Below are positions 34,400 to 44,732 of a stretch of DNA of 64,000 nt, one piece after another. A program made the position numbers and the translations under genes. How positions within the stretch are numbered: position 1 is the first letter of the stretch; the number at the start of each line of letters is the position of its first letter. The stretch spans positions 11,996,404 through 12,060,403 of the forward strand of contig CM055105.1 in the NCBI GenBank assembly GCA_029204225.1, given 5' to 3'. The notes under the pieces were generated by a model. That model searched no databases. It saw only the letters and a program-made list of their open reading frames with translations, and was not told the DNA's origin. Source of the DNA: Diphasiastrum complanatum. Lineage: Eukaryota > Streptophyta > Lycopodiopsida > Lycopodiales > Lycopodiaceae.

Positions 34400-35200
34400 A
34401 ATCTTGCTAGCCTAAAATTTGGAGTTTATCAACCTTCTAAACTCCCAAAACTTCCAAATCTAGTATCATTGTGTACTATTAGCTTTGCTATACAATGGTG
34501 AATATAACATGTTAAAACACTTATCTATGCTATCAACTATTTGCCTAGTGAACTATGTGTAACTCAACCAAAAAGCTATTGCCAAAAAAAACAAGCTCCT
34601 TATAGTGAGAGATATAAGAAAAGCCAAAAAAAATGAGCTCCATTTTTTGTTTGAATTTTTCTTAACCATAATATTAAGCTACCAAAAGTTGGGCCCCTTC
34701 ACTAAAATTTTTGCTATAGTTTTTTTTTTAAAATAAAGAATCCCTCGTTTAGACCTTCAACTTTTTAGGAAATTAAAATAATCGGCATTTCAATTTGAGC
34801 CATCAATCTTGGATCTTGCTGAATACATTATGCTCGTCGATCAAACACCTCTTCAGATCTGAAACTTATGACTGCCCAATTAAAATAGCAATAATCAATG
34901 TGTGGTTCTTTTACTGTTACTTTCTAAGTTCGATGGTGAGTTATCGGGCCGATTCTTTTACAAGCCCTACATTAGGTACTTAAGTTGTTTTCTTTGTACT
35001 TGACAATAAATTAGTGTGAATACACAATTGGTGGTGAGCAATCATGTTCTTCTTGTCTCAAAGTACTTGATGTTGTACTTTGGTGATTGTATTGATCGAT
35101 TCTTGTTGTTTGTTAATTTGGTATCACCCTTGGTGGTTGTGATCACCAAACAAGAACAAAGAGTTGGAATCGAATTCATGACGGTTTGAGCTAATGGTGA
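34400..35200. other. AT-rich non-coding stretch between two elements
   Basis: No coding frame. It lies at the 5' side of the minus-strand Ty3 gag and at the truncated 3' side of the minus-strand copia, so LTR sequence is likely. No boundaries were seen. Confidence 0.4.
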
Positions 35201-35209
35201 GTGAGTAGC

Positions 35210-36593
35210 ACAAATCGGTGTTGTGGAGATTTGAATATTTTCTTGGAGCTGTGAAAAGGATCCGTGACAGGGAATTGTTGCTTGAATTAGAATGGTAGCC
35301 TAACGAAAGTCTGAAATTTCGTAGAAAGTTGGCATTGGACCACAAAGATCGCTATGTACAAGATCCAATACATGCTTTGTTTTAATGGAATGTCATTTGG
35401 AAAATTGCTTCTAGAGTGTTTGCCATAGACGCATGATTCACAAAAGAAAAATTTCCTATCTAATGAAGAAGGGAAATACAATCCATCAACTAAGTTATTA
35501 CAGCACATATAGGAAAGTGAGCTTGTATTCATGTGTCCAGATCGACTATGCCACAAAATAGCATTATTGTTTACATTTTCATGAGAGATGCTAGCTAATG
35601 CAACTGAATTAGAGAGTACGTAAAGATTTCCAACTCTAGTGCATGTAGTCAGAGTAGTATCTTCTTTGGATATTGTACACTGCTCATATGAGAAAGTAGC
35701 AGTGTAGCCCTCATCAGTTATCTTAGAGACTGATAATAGGTTCTTTGATAGATTGTTGTTGAATGTGATCTTGACTGTCCCTTTGCCTTCAACGCGTATG
35801 GTGCTTGAATCTCCGAGGTAGATGAATTGATCTCTGTTGTAAGTTGTATACTCGGTAAACCATTCCTTGCGAGAGGTCATGTATTGGGTAGCATCGCTGT
35901 CCAGGTACCAGCTATCACAGTCTTCGTTGTTGTTGTTGTAAGCCATTAACAAATGTGTATCTTGCTCCTTGAATTCCGTCACATTGGAGGAGTCTCTGGC
36001 TGCTGCTGTTGTTGCTTCTTCGCCTCGTTGTAGATCCGGATACGACACTCCTTGATGTCGTGATTGGCTCTCTTGCAATATCTGCAGAAAAGCTTCTTTC
36101 GTGATCCATTGTTCTCACCTTGAGTACGAGGCTTCTGCTGTTGCACTTGATTCTTGCCCTTGGAGTAGTCTTTCTTCTTGGTGTATAGAGCCATGGATTT
36201 TTCTTTGATAGATAGGCTGATAGTCTTTCTCCGCATTTCTTCTTGAAGTAAGTGACCAATCACCTTTTGAAGAGTGAGGTCGGGTTGTGTGGAGATCATC
36301 ACCACAAAGTGATCATATGACTTTGGAAGAGAAGAAAGCAAGGTCATGACGGCATCATCATCTTGAATAGCACATCCTACAGCTGATAACTGATCCATTA
36401 AAGATTTGAAGTTGTTGATGTGAGAAGTGATGGTAGTAGAATCAGACATGCTAAGAGTAAAGAACTTCCTTCTAAGATGTAATCTAGTGGTTACATCATG
36501 AGTCTCATAGAGATTTGATAACAAATCTAATGCATCCTTAGAGGTTTTGCATGTGAGGCTTAAATAATACGTCTCATGGACGGAGCTTCTCAA
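35210..36593 (-). pseudogene. Copia gag, protease and GAG-pre-integrase, minus strand
   Basis: Gag (36593-35979) has TSHINNFKSLMDQLSAVGCA and a nucleocapsid knuckle FCRYCKRANHDIKECRI with C-x2-C-x4-H-x4-C spacing. The next frame holds the protease with YLDSDATQYM, where the usual DSGAT has become DSDAT, so the active-site Gly is lost. ILWHSRSGHMN and FFCESCVYGKHSR form the GAG-pre-integrase finger near 35560-35400. The integrase start is frameshifted and the element ends near 35287. The knuckle and protease resemble those of element B at 16.6-17.5 kb. Confidence 0.85.
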
Positions 36594-36599
36594 GTAATC

Positions 36600-37470
36600 T
36601 GTGCTAGGTTGATCTATTTATAGATTGCATCCATGTATTAACTACATTAAATGTTTATCACCTAATTAGGTAAGTCGTTGTACTTGGAAGTATATGGCTT
36701 TTGTGACAACTATACATAGTGTATACTGTCAACCTATAGGGAATGTTGATGTGGACGAGGACGTCGCAAATTCTCTCACTTCGCATTTTACGTGAAGTGG
36801 TTTTCTTTCACTTCACAAATTTTGGGAAGTGGCTGGGAACGTTCCTCGTTCAAAATTTACCTTCGGCATTTTCTCTCTCTTCGAGATTTTGCAAAAATAC
36901 CGAAGGTGCCCTAAAACAGTTCAATTCTTAAAAGTAGATGACCTTCGGAAAGTGTCTCTCTCTTCGCCTTTTTGCGAAAAAGTCGAAGGTGTTAAAGATA
37001 GTTGAACTTTGAACTATGCCTAAGTGTCGCATTTCGGGGAAATGCAAAAAGCCGACACTGTGGAAAACATAGTTCATTTCTATAGACTGTCGTAACACTT
37101 AGAGTATTTTTGCAGACTGTCGCAAAAGGAATGTATTTCTATAGACTTGTTCAAAATGCTAATTTCGTGGAAGTCCTTGAAGATGGCCAAGTCTTCAATA
37201 ACTTCAAGTAATTGAACTTAACATCTGAACTTGAAATTATGACAGGATTGGTTACCCTTTGCTGGAGATCAGTCGGAAGCCCGTTGTAGACGTTCTTCAA
37301 ATAAATTGGCTGTCTAAATTTGTGATTCCTGCAGGTATTAGATGAGCAGACGTAGAACCAAAGTTGGTTTCACCTGACCCTAGATCAATGATCAACAAAC
37401 GTGCAGGAAGAATCATGAAATAGAAATTAGTCATTCACCAAGGAGACAACTGTTGGCTTAATTTTCAACA
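36600..37470 (-). repeat. 5' LTR of the minus-strand copia element
   Basis: Reading the minus strand it begins TGTTGAAAATTAAGCC at 37470 and matches the LTR at 21936-22826 at roughly 90 percent by eye. Its TATA box is CTATAAATAG at about 36617. It runs directly into the gag frame at 36593 with no primer-binding site, so LTR end, PBS and gag start have been deleted together. Confidence 0.8.
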
Positions 37471-38800
37471 TGTTGCATACAAAGCAAAATGAGCAGATCG
37501 GAGAATAGTATTCTCGAGTCCATAACCTGAAATCTTGAGTGCAATTGAGCGTTTAACAAAAATTGTTTTGTGTGGTTTAATGAACTTATGACCACCTAAG
37601 TAATGAGACAATGCCTTTACTGCCATGATAATTGTTTCGCCTTGAGCATTGAACTTCGAATGGGTAACACAAATCTCATGGGTTTTGAGAAATTTGAGAT
37701 AATTTCCAAGGTCGTTGTCCTTATTAAATTTGCATGAGTAGGTTCGAAAGCCACCTCGTCGACTGGCAAATTCGTCAATAAGAACGGCCCCTGAAAATAT
37801 GAAAATTAAAATGTTAGTTCTTAAGAGGAATATAAACAATATGCAATATTAGTTGCATGCATAAAAAATAAAAGAACTCACACATTCAACGGTATATGTT
37901 TCAATTAATCCGGGGTGGTCTATTCTGTGACCGTTTTGCGAGCTTAACCCTTTTGGTTGATATATTTTTCGAGGCCCAAAACCAAGTTCGGTCTGGAAAG
38001 CAATGACCTCATCCTCTGAGGGAATATTTTTTGGATGCTCACAAGTCTTCGACAAAGATTGTTGCAAGCACTCTTCTGGACAAAGTGTATCATCATCCTC
38101 TAGGAACAATGTCATCATACTCAAAATCAAGAATGTCAGAAAAATCACCCAACGTTTTGGCTAAAATACATAAAACTTTATCTTCAAGATTATAAAAAAA
38201 ATTGCACAAATCAGGTACAGTGAGATAACGATCATAATCTATGTAATATTTAGGTAAATCAAAAAAGGATCGAGAAGGAATTTTATTTGATTCATCCATA
38301 GCACTTTCGGTCTCTCCTACAAATGTAGATCGATTATCACTTGGGTCAAATTCTATAATATTCTCATATTTTATGTTAGTTTCTTCAAGAAACTTGACTA
38401 TATCCTTGATCTTCTTATCTCGTGAACAGGAGGGAGATGAAGTCTGCATGGAGCTTGAGCAATCCACTTCATCTGGAATCAAAATAATCAAATATAATAT
38501 AAATGCTAATTGATATTCAACTAATCTACACTTCTTGCGGCAAACGATAACCGGAGAACTTAAATTTCTCATAAAATTTTGTATTTAATCGATCCAATCT
38601 ATTTTTCAATTGAAATTCCACATACTTGACAATATCAATGTAATGCATAAAAGTCATGTTCTCAAAGGTTTGCAAGGGCAATGTAACAAAACCTTTGAAT
38701 ATCTTGTAAGGCTCGAAGAACACGTGTCTATTTCGATGAGTTGTAGCAAAAGCATGAAACAACGATATGAAGTACTCCCTAGTTTTTAACAACAACAAAA
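37465..38800 (-). pseudogene. Unrecognised broken multi-part coding locus
   Basis: Four overlapping minus-strand frames read as one degraded protein. They are 38798-38532 (IVKYVEFQLKNRLDRLNTKF), 38472-38093 (IPSRSFFDLPKYYIDYDRYL), 38148-37849 after a frameshift (ELGFGPRKIYQPKGLSS), and 37795-37465 (LIDEFASRRGGFRTYSCKFN and LSHYLGGHKFIKP). Splice-like signals lie between parts: GTGTAG with TTCCAG near 38531-38473, and GTGTGAG with TTTTCAG near 37880-37795. The first pair does not keep phase. None of the parts resembles retroelement domains. I do not recognise the family. It is either a decayed host gene or a captured gene fragment. Confidence 0.45.
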
Positions 38801-39408
38801 AAAAACACCAAATTAACTGTATGTATCGAATATGTGTGCAATGATCAAAATCAATATTAAGGTTTCAAGAAACTGCGCAAAAGAACGATATGTACGACCT
38901 AAACAACGGTAGAATGAAAAAATTACTAAAAATGTTATGTTGTATTTATACACTTTCTACATTGAACACATGTCAATAGAACAGATCATGAAATAAATGT
39001 GTCGTTCGATATTAGAATATTCTAGGCACTTTACAACTATACAAAAAAGGAATATTCCTTGGAAATTAATATTCCATGAAAAATATTCTTGAAAACTTGA
39101 TATCAAACTTGTGCGCAGAACTAATTGTGAGAGATCTCTCTACCTCACTATTGGCACATATCTGATATTGCCCAAAAAGCTTGCATTAAGCTACACAGGG
39201 CCAAAACATGCTAGTTGAACTTTAGTATGCATGGGCCAAATAATTAGTATAAAGGAATTTTGCCATTCATTTTTCACTTTTACCAACAGAGGAGAGCGTA
39301 ATTTCATAGATTTTTTCATCTTCTCTTTTCTATTGTGGATTGTTTTTCTGACACCAGTTAGATCTTTTTAGCGTATTAAAGTTCTTAGTAGCGTATTTTG
39401 AGTTGTTT

Positions 39409-40042
39409 ATGGCTAGAAGTAAGCACATGGCCATGACAAAGCAAACAACAAGGGCATCGAGCAGAATCAGGGTCTCTGCGTAGCAAGATTCAGAGTATCA
39501 AGCAGAATGAGATTCTAAAAAATCTTCACATGGCAGCCCATGTCGTGCTGAGTCCTCCGACTACACCTTGGATCCCCACGCCAACGCAGGAAGATGTCCA
39601 TAATTTCAGTGACTCAAAGGTGTAGGCTGCGGAAACAGTACCCACAAACGTCAAAGATCTTCTTAATTTTGATGGTGCCACTGTTGCTGAAACTCAACCT
39701 ACCACTACCTCTGTTGGTGGTGGATCTCCTGCTACTGCTGGATCTCCTCCTACTATTGTTGGAACTCCTACTGCTATTGCTCCTCATTCACAGTCACCCT
39801 GGGCTGAAAAGAGGATAAATAGGATGTAGCCTCCACAAAGATGACAACGTCACCAATGCTAGCCCCGATTTATCGAAGAGATCGCAAAGTACCAGAACAA
39901 CACCAATCTCTTGCTTCCTTGGGCACCATTTTTGAGAGTGATCAAAAAAATAATGGACAATTTAGTCCTCGACTACAAAATCACGAGCAAGGCTGTATCT
40001 GCACTACATGAGGCTACTGAAAATCACCTCACTACACGACTC
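39409..40042 (+). pseudogene. Centromeric histone H3 (CENH3)-like pseudogene
   Basis: The frame starts MARSKHMAMTKQTTRASS, an H3/CENH3-like N terminus. It has a TAG at 39481, then a Ser/Thr/Pro/Gly-rich tail in another frame (39482-39820). From about 39870 it reads EEIAKYQNNTNLLLPWAPFL, RVIKKIMDNL, and SKAVSALHEATENHL. This aligns with the alpha-N and alpha-2 helices of the H3 fold. The NLLLP.APF pattern matches CENH3 (NLLIPAASF in Arabidopsis) better than canonical H3 (ELLIRKLPF). The last helices are missing because a Ty3 RT fragment abuts at about 40040. At least three stops and one frameshift make it non-functional. The continuous histone-fold stretch without introns suggests a retrocopy. 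Confidence 0.65.
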
Positions 40043-40410
40043 CCAAGTCATCCAAGTAAATTTCAAGGAATTTTTGTAGATAATATTTAAAAGCAAATTG
40101 CATTGCTCTTTGGAATGAACTTGGTGCATTACAGATTCCAAACGGCATTACTTTGTAAGCATAGGTGCCCCATTCTGTTGCAAAAGCTGTTTTGTGGCGG
40201 TCGGCAAGTGCAATCTTAACCTGGTTGTAACCACTAAATCCATCCAAGAAACTATAAGCTTCCGCTCCAGCAAGGCGATCCAAAATGCTTTCAGTAAAAG
40301 GTAACGAAAAGTGATCCTTCCACGTCACTTTGTTCAAAGCCTTGAGATTCACACAAATTCTCAATTTCTCATTCTTTTTAAGAACAATGACAATCAGTGA
40401 GGCTATGAAA
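40040..40410 (-). pseudogene. Isolated Ty3 RT palm fragment
   Basis: Reads LKKNEKLRICVNLKALNKVT, KDHFSLPFTESILDRLAG, AYSFLDGFSGYNQVKIALAD, YKVMPFGICNAPSSFQRAMQ and ends at the catalytic EIYLDDL at about 40047. The YLDD motif is intact. It is open throughout. It corresponds to the segment deleted from the Ty3 copies at 3.4-3.7 kb and 32.2 kb. Confidence 0.85.
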
Positions 40411-41280
40411 ATTAGGAAATTGTAGATTGGAAAAGGCCATGTGCCACTTATTTCAAATGTGCATTGTTCATATTATATAATAGAAGCCCTATGGGCCAAT
40501 TTTTCGTATTCATCTGATGCATATTTCATAATGCTGATTTTTCATACTTGTGTGATGCAAATTTGTATTATGAATTCTATAAGCTGATCATGGAGGAGCG
40601 CGAGAGTACGCCCTCTGACCTGGTCAACACACGTATTTTCACGCTCCTACGTGATATGGAGGAGTGCGAGACTGGAACCTTTGACTTGGTCAAAGTTAAT
40701 AGTTTCGCGTTGTTTGAAGAAATGCTTGTATGATGGTGATAACCTAGTTAGTGGTGTGGTGGCACTCCAAGAAAGAGATACGGTGGACCATGGCTTGGAT
40801 CATACTTTTGAACAAAAGCTGAGATGATTGTGAAATTATGCCCTTCAAAAATACCTTGTAGCATGAAAAGGACTACCATTATTGGAGGCAACCTGTGAGA
40901 GTCATTCACAACTACAATATGCTTATCATGAGTTTGTCATCGAGGATTCATGATTTTTTCAAGGTGGGATGGAATGTGTGAGGGAAAATTTTTCTCTTGT
41001 TCCCTAGAGGACGATTTATAGTTGGGGAAGGGCTGGAGGTCATGAAAATCCTCCTTCTTGTCTTCACTAGCTTGGCCTAGTTCCTCGTATTTCATGCATG
41101 TCATCTAACTCTCAAAGGGGGTGGGCTAGTCGAATCTAGCTTGAATATCTACTCATATTGATTTCTCAATATGAACACAAGGTGCATTTCTTTAGGCATT
41201 ATGGTCACCCAATTTCAATGCAAAGTAGCAAGCACAGTGTCCTCAGAAAAGTTTATCTAAAAGTCCTCAATCCATCTAAC
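40411..41280. other. Stretch with no recognised gene
   Basis: A 61-residue frame at 40548 (MEERESTPSDLVNTRIFTLL) has no recognised family. A near-duplicate phrase GACCTGGTCAACAC / GACTTGGTCAAAG and GAGGAGCGCGAG / GAGGAGTGCGAG suggests a short internal duplication at 40590-40690. Confidence 0.35.
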
Positions 41281-42585
41281 ATGACTACAAAGAGAGTGGG
41301 TAAAGAGCATCTTAGGATTGTCCTGGACATCCTAAGAAGGGAACAGCTCTTTGCCAAAGAGTCTAAGTGTGACTTTTTTGCTAAGGAATTGTCCTACTTG
41401 GGGCATAAGATTTCCAAACGAGGAGTGGAGATCAAGGCCGATCGTATCCAGAGGTTATTGAATGGCCTATTCTTACCATAGTTCGGAAAATCAAGTCTTT
41501 CTTCTTGGGGTTTGTAGGATTTTTCCGTCGGCATATTCCCCAATTTGCTCGATTGACATTTCCTCTTAACCAAGCCTTGAAAGACTATAAGAAGCTAAGT
41601 CGGAGAGCTAAGAGTCCACTAGTGGAGTGGACGAAGGATATGAATAATTGTTTTGAGTTGCTTAAAAAAAGTGTCACTTCAGCACCAATACTAATCATTA
41701 GCGATCCTAATAAGGCTTTTGTGGTTAGGACCGATGCCAATGATTATGCTATTAGAGCTGTTTTGATGCAAGATGGACATCTTGTTGCTTATGAAAGCAA
41801 GAAACCCAATCCTACTCAATCTAGGTATTGTACTCACGATTCCGGTTTGGGTCATTGTTGATAGACTTACAAAGTTTGCTCAATTTATCCCAAAAAAAAC
41901 TACTGTTAAAGCTCCAAAACTAGCTCAACTGTTTGTTGAGAAGTTTTTTCGACTGTACGGACTGCCTTGCGATATTGTCAGTGACCGTGACCCAAAATTC
42001 ACTGGGAATTTTTGGTAAGCAGTATTTGAAAATTTGGAAACGACTTTACGTATGAGTTTTACAGATCATTTGGAATCAGATGGTCAAACAGAAAGGACCA
42101 ATCAGACGATGGAAGATATGTTGCGAGCATATGTGGGCCATCGACAGTCTGATTGAAAAAATTGTCTTCCACTGGTGAAATTTGCATACAATAGTGCAAA
42201 ACATTCAGCAACTGGATTCAGCCCTTTCATGCTTATGCATGGTTATCAACCTCGATCACCGATTAGTGTTGGCATGAAAAACCTTTGGGTGCAAGTTGCA
42301 GCTGATTTTCTTACGGATATGCAAGAAATGTTACAGCTGGCTAAAGATAGCATAAGAAGTGCCCAGGACAGGGAAAGGCACTATGCTAATCTATCTCGAA
42401 AGCACAAGTTTTTCTTGGTCAACGACTGGGTGTTTTTTAGGGTTCCTAGTCACTCTAGGGGCGTGAAAACTATTAAGTGTGTAAAGTTGGTGCCTAGCTA
42501 TTGTGATCCTTTTAAGTTATCCAAGTGATAAACAAGGTCGCATTGGAATTCATCTTGTTTTCCACGTTAGTAAGTTGAAACCCTT
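41281..42585 (+). pseudogene. Chromovirus-type Ty3 pol fragment (RT end, RNase H, integrase)
   Basis: EHLRIVLDILRREQLFAKES and DFFAKELSYLGHKISKRGVE are the RT thumb. GFVGFFRRHIPQFARL follows from 41500, then RNase H start VVRTDANDYAIRAVLMQDG and VAYESKKPNP. Near 41835 it jumps into the integrase core (VWVIVDRLTKFAQFIP, first Asp; DIVSDRDPKFTGNFW, second Asp; ESDGQTERTNQTMEDMLRAY, Glu). The end of RNase H and the integrase zinc finger are therefore deleted. The C-terminal part reads FAYNSAKHSATGFSPFMLMH and RSAQDRERHYANL. Stops occur at 41479, 42016 and 42154. Confidence 0.85.
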
Positions 42586-42792
42586 GTTGGGGTTGGGGAA
42601 ACTCTGGTCCCTGTGGAAGATCTAGTGGAGCTTCTTTGTAATGAGTCCGTGAGTGGACCACCTGAACCTGAGGTGATTGTTAATAGCCGGCAGAAAACTC
42701 TAAGGAATAGAGTGCTTTGGGAATTTTTAGTCAGGTGGAGGGGCAAATCAAAAGAAGAGGATACCTGGGAAAAGAAGGCTGATCTCTCTTAA
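42586..42792 (+). pseudogene. Integrase chromodomain
   Basis: The frame reads LVPVEDLVELL, then PEPEVIVNSRQKTLRNRVLW, EFLVRWRGKSKEEDTWEKKA and ends with TAA at 42790. The VLWEFLVRWRG..EEDTWE core is the typical chromodomain fused to integrase in chromoviruses, where it is thought to guide insertion to marked chromatin. The expected Tyr/Trp cage residues are partly kept. Confidence 0.8.
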
Positions 42793-42795
42793 GTT

Positions 42796-42808
42796 TAGGG
42801 GGAAGGAA
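42796..42808 (+). other. Polypurine tract of the chromovirus fragment
   Basis: TTAGGGGGAAGGAA directly precedes TGTTATATACC, the LTR start, and follows the chromodomain stop by a few bases. It would prime plus-strand DNA synthesis. Confidence 0.7.
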
Positions 42809-43130
42809 TGTTATATACCTATGTAACTAGCAATACTTCAGTGACCTCTATATGTCCATTTAGTGCTGGGGGCTAAATGGCAAGTCACCCTTAGATAAGG
42901 GATACCCTTGGGATTAAGGATAGGTACCTTTGGATAAGGGCAAACAAGTGACTATACCTTGGTCGGAGGTATGGAATCAAGTTACCCATGAATAAGGAGT
43001 ACCCTTAAAATTAAGGGTATGTGCCTTTAGATTAAGGTACTGGTGTCTTTGGATAAGGGCAGGTAGGTGTCTATGTCTTGGTCGGAGGTATGGAACCTAG
43101 TGAGGTATTAGAAAGTCATTACCATGGGTG
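42809..43130 (+). repeat. 3' LTR start with internal 119-bp duplication
   Basis: The LTR begins TGTTATATACC. Two copies of a block ending TTGGTCGGAGGTATGGAA lie 119 bases apart (ending at about 42975 and 43094), each preceded by TTTGGATAAGGGCA. The right LTR end was not determined. Confidence 0.65.
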
Positions 43131-43395
43131 TTTTGGCTATTTTTCTAAACCTTGGGCCTCAACCTTGAACCATATGACTTTATTGGTCTTGGACCAAAGT
43201 ATACAAGAACAACTTGGGAAATGGGGCCTAGTAGGAGGGTGTAGTTCCAAGGTGTCCATTGAGTTCCCAACTCCTACAAGAAAGGCATTCAAAGAGTCAT
43301 AGGTTATGGAAGAAGTCTCTTGAACTTCCATAAGCCTATGAAAGTTCTTTAACTCCCCTAGGCCTCTTTCTTTCTCATTGGTTGTGCATGGAACT

Positions 43396-43950
43396 CTATA
43401 GTGTATTGGAGGGTGCCATTCGCCATCCATATGAGGGGAGGAGGGCGCCCATAGGGAGGGAGGGAGATCTCTTTTGTTTGCTATGCTTATGCTCTAGTGT
43501 GGCTACTAGTGTATAGAGTGTTTTCTTGTGTGTAGTATGCTTAGGGCTTGGATCTTGCTTATGGTATGGGATATCAGCCACCCAGACCTCTTGCAAGTCC
43601 TTCATACTTGGCAATGTCTGTTGAATAGCAAAAATTTGCACCAAGTTAGCATGATCATCTAATAAGCCATTAAGAACAACTTGAACAAGCTCCACATCCT
43701 TAATGCTTTCACTAATGCATGCCAATTCATCATTCAAAGCTTTAACTTTCAAAACAAAAGCATGAGAGAAATCCTTCTTTTGAAGACTTTGAAAAATTTG
43801 CCTCCTTAGGGTTAGGACCCTAGATGTAGACCAAGCTCATAAACCTTCTTCAAGGTTTCCCAAACTTCACTAGATGTTGTGCATTCTTGAAGGGAAAAGA
43901 AAAACACCATCAGACCTTGATTCTCACAAACTACTAGAAACTAAACCTCG
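43396..43950 (-). pseudogene. Copia gag fragment
   Basis: Reading the minus strand, CTTSSEVWETLKKVYELG at about 43890 is followed after a frameshift by LTLRRQIFQSLQKKDFSHAF. VLKVKALNDELACISESIKD, VVLNGLLDDHANLVQIFAIQ and LPSMKDLQEV then run to 43600. This is the copia gag (UBN2-like) domain. The C-terminal part of the frame to 43396 is His/Lys-rich and of low complexity. No zinc knuckle follows. Confidence 0.75.
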
Positions 43951-43959
43951 CATGACTAA

Positions 43960-44680
43960 CAGCAGCCTAAGAACATAGTCCCAACCCTGCACAGAAGCCT
44001 ACGAGAGTTACTTCCCAACAGATTTGCAGAACAATGGCAAACACCAAAAAAAAATCCAAAAACACTTAAAAAATCAAAAAAATTGCAAAATTGCTATGTA
44101 ACCTTCGCCACTCCTACTTAAGCTAAATCTCCTTGGGACAAGCTTACAAACAAGTCTACGAGAGCCTAAGCAGTCTAAGAGGCCTTGCGAGGGTTCCAAA
44201 AATCTAGAAATTGTCAAATCCAGTCTGAACTCTCGCAAACCCCAAAATTTTGAGTTTCTGTTGATCTAGCAAAAGTAAAAGCTTGCCCTACATTAAGCAT
44301 GAATTGTCTATGACATAACATAATAAAAAAGAATGCCATTTATGCAAAATACGAATAGCAAACCGATTTCAACAAGTGTTATCAATCCATAAGCATCAAC
44401 GTTCTAGTCAACAGGATGTTCAAGAATGCATTACATGGAACTAAAGCATAGAGCTATCAAAAGTCAGCAATCAACTTTGAAAAGGCATGGTAATAGGACA
44501 CATTTCCAACCTATTAGGCAAGCGATTGACTACAACAAATCCAAAGAACTAACCATAGGGTAAAAGCTTGTGATGTTAGAGCAATGGTACTCACTTGATA
44601 TTGTGGTTAAGATTTGTAAAAAAGCTATAGCAATATGCTATATGAAGGCATAACTGGAAGATTCATGCATGAGGTAGTCC

Positions 44681-44732
<52 letters not shown>

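Larger units (their letters stand above)
30330..34400 (-). mobile_element. Degenerate Ty3 retrotransposon, minus strand
   Basis: Reading the minus strand gives gag (34.1-33.1 kb), a protease/linker region (33.05-32.4), RT (32.35-31.67), RNase H (31.9-31.4) and integrase (31.2-30.4), the standard Ty3 order. It is closely related to the plus-strand element at 1.7-5.2 kb. No LTR pair was identified. The 34.4-35.2 kb stretch may hold the 5' LTR. Confidence 0.8.
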
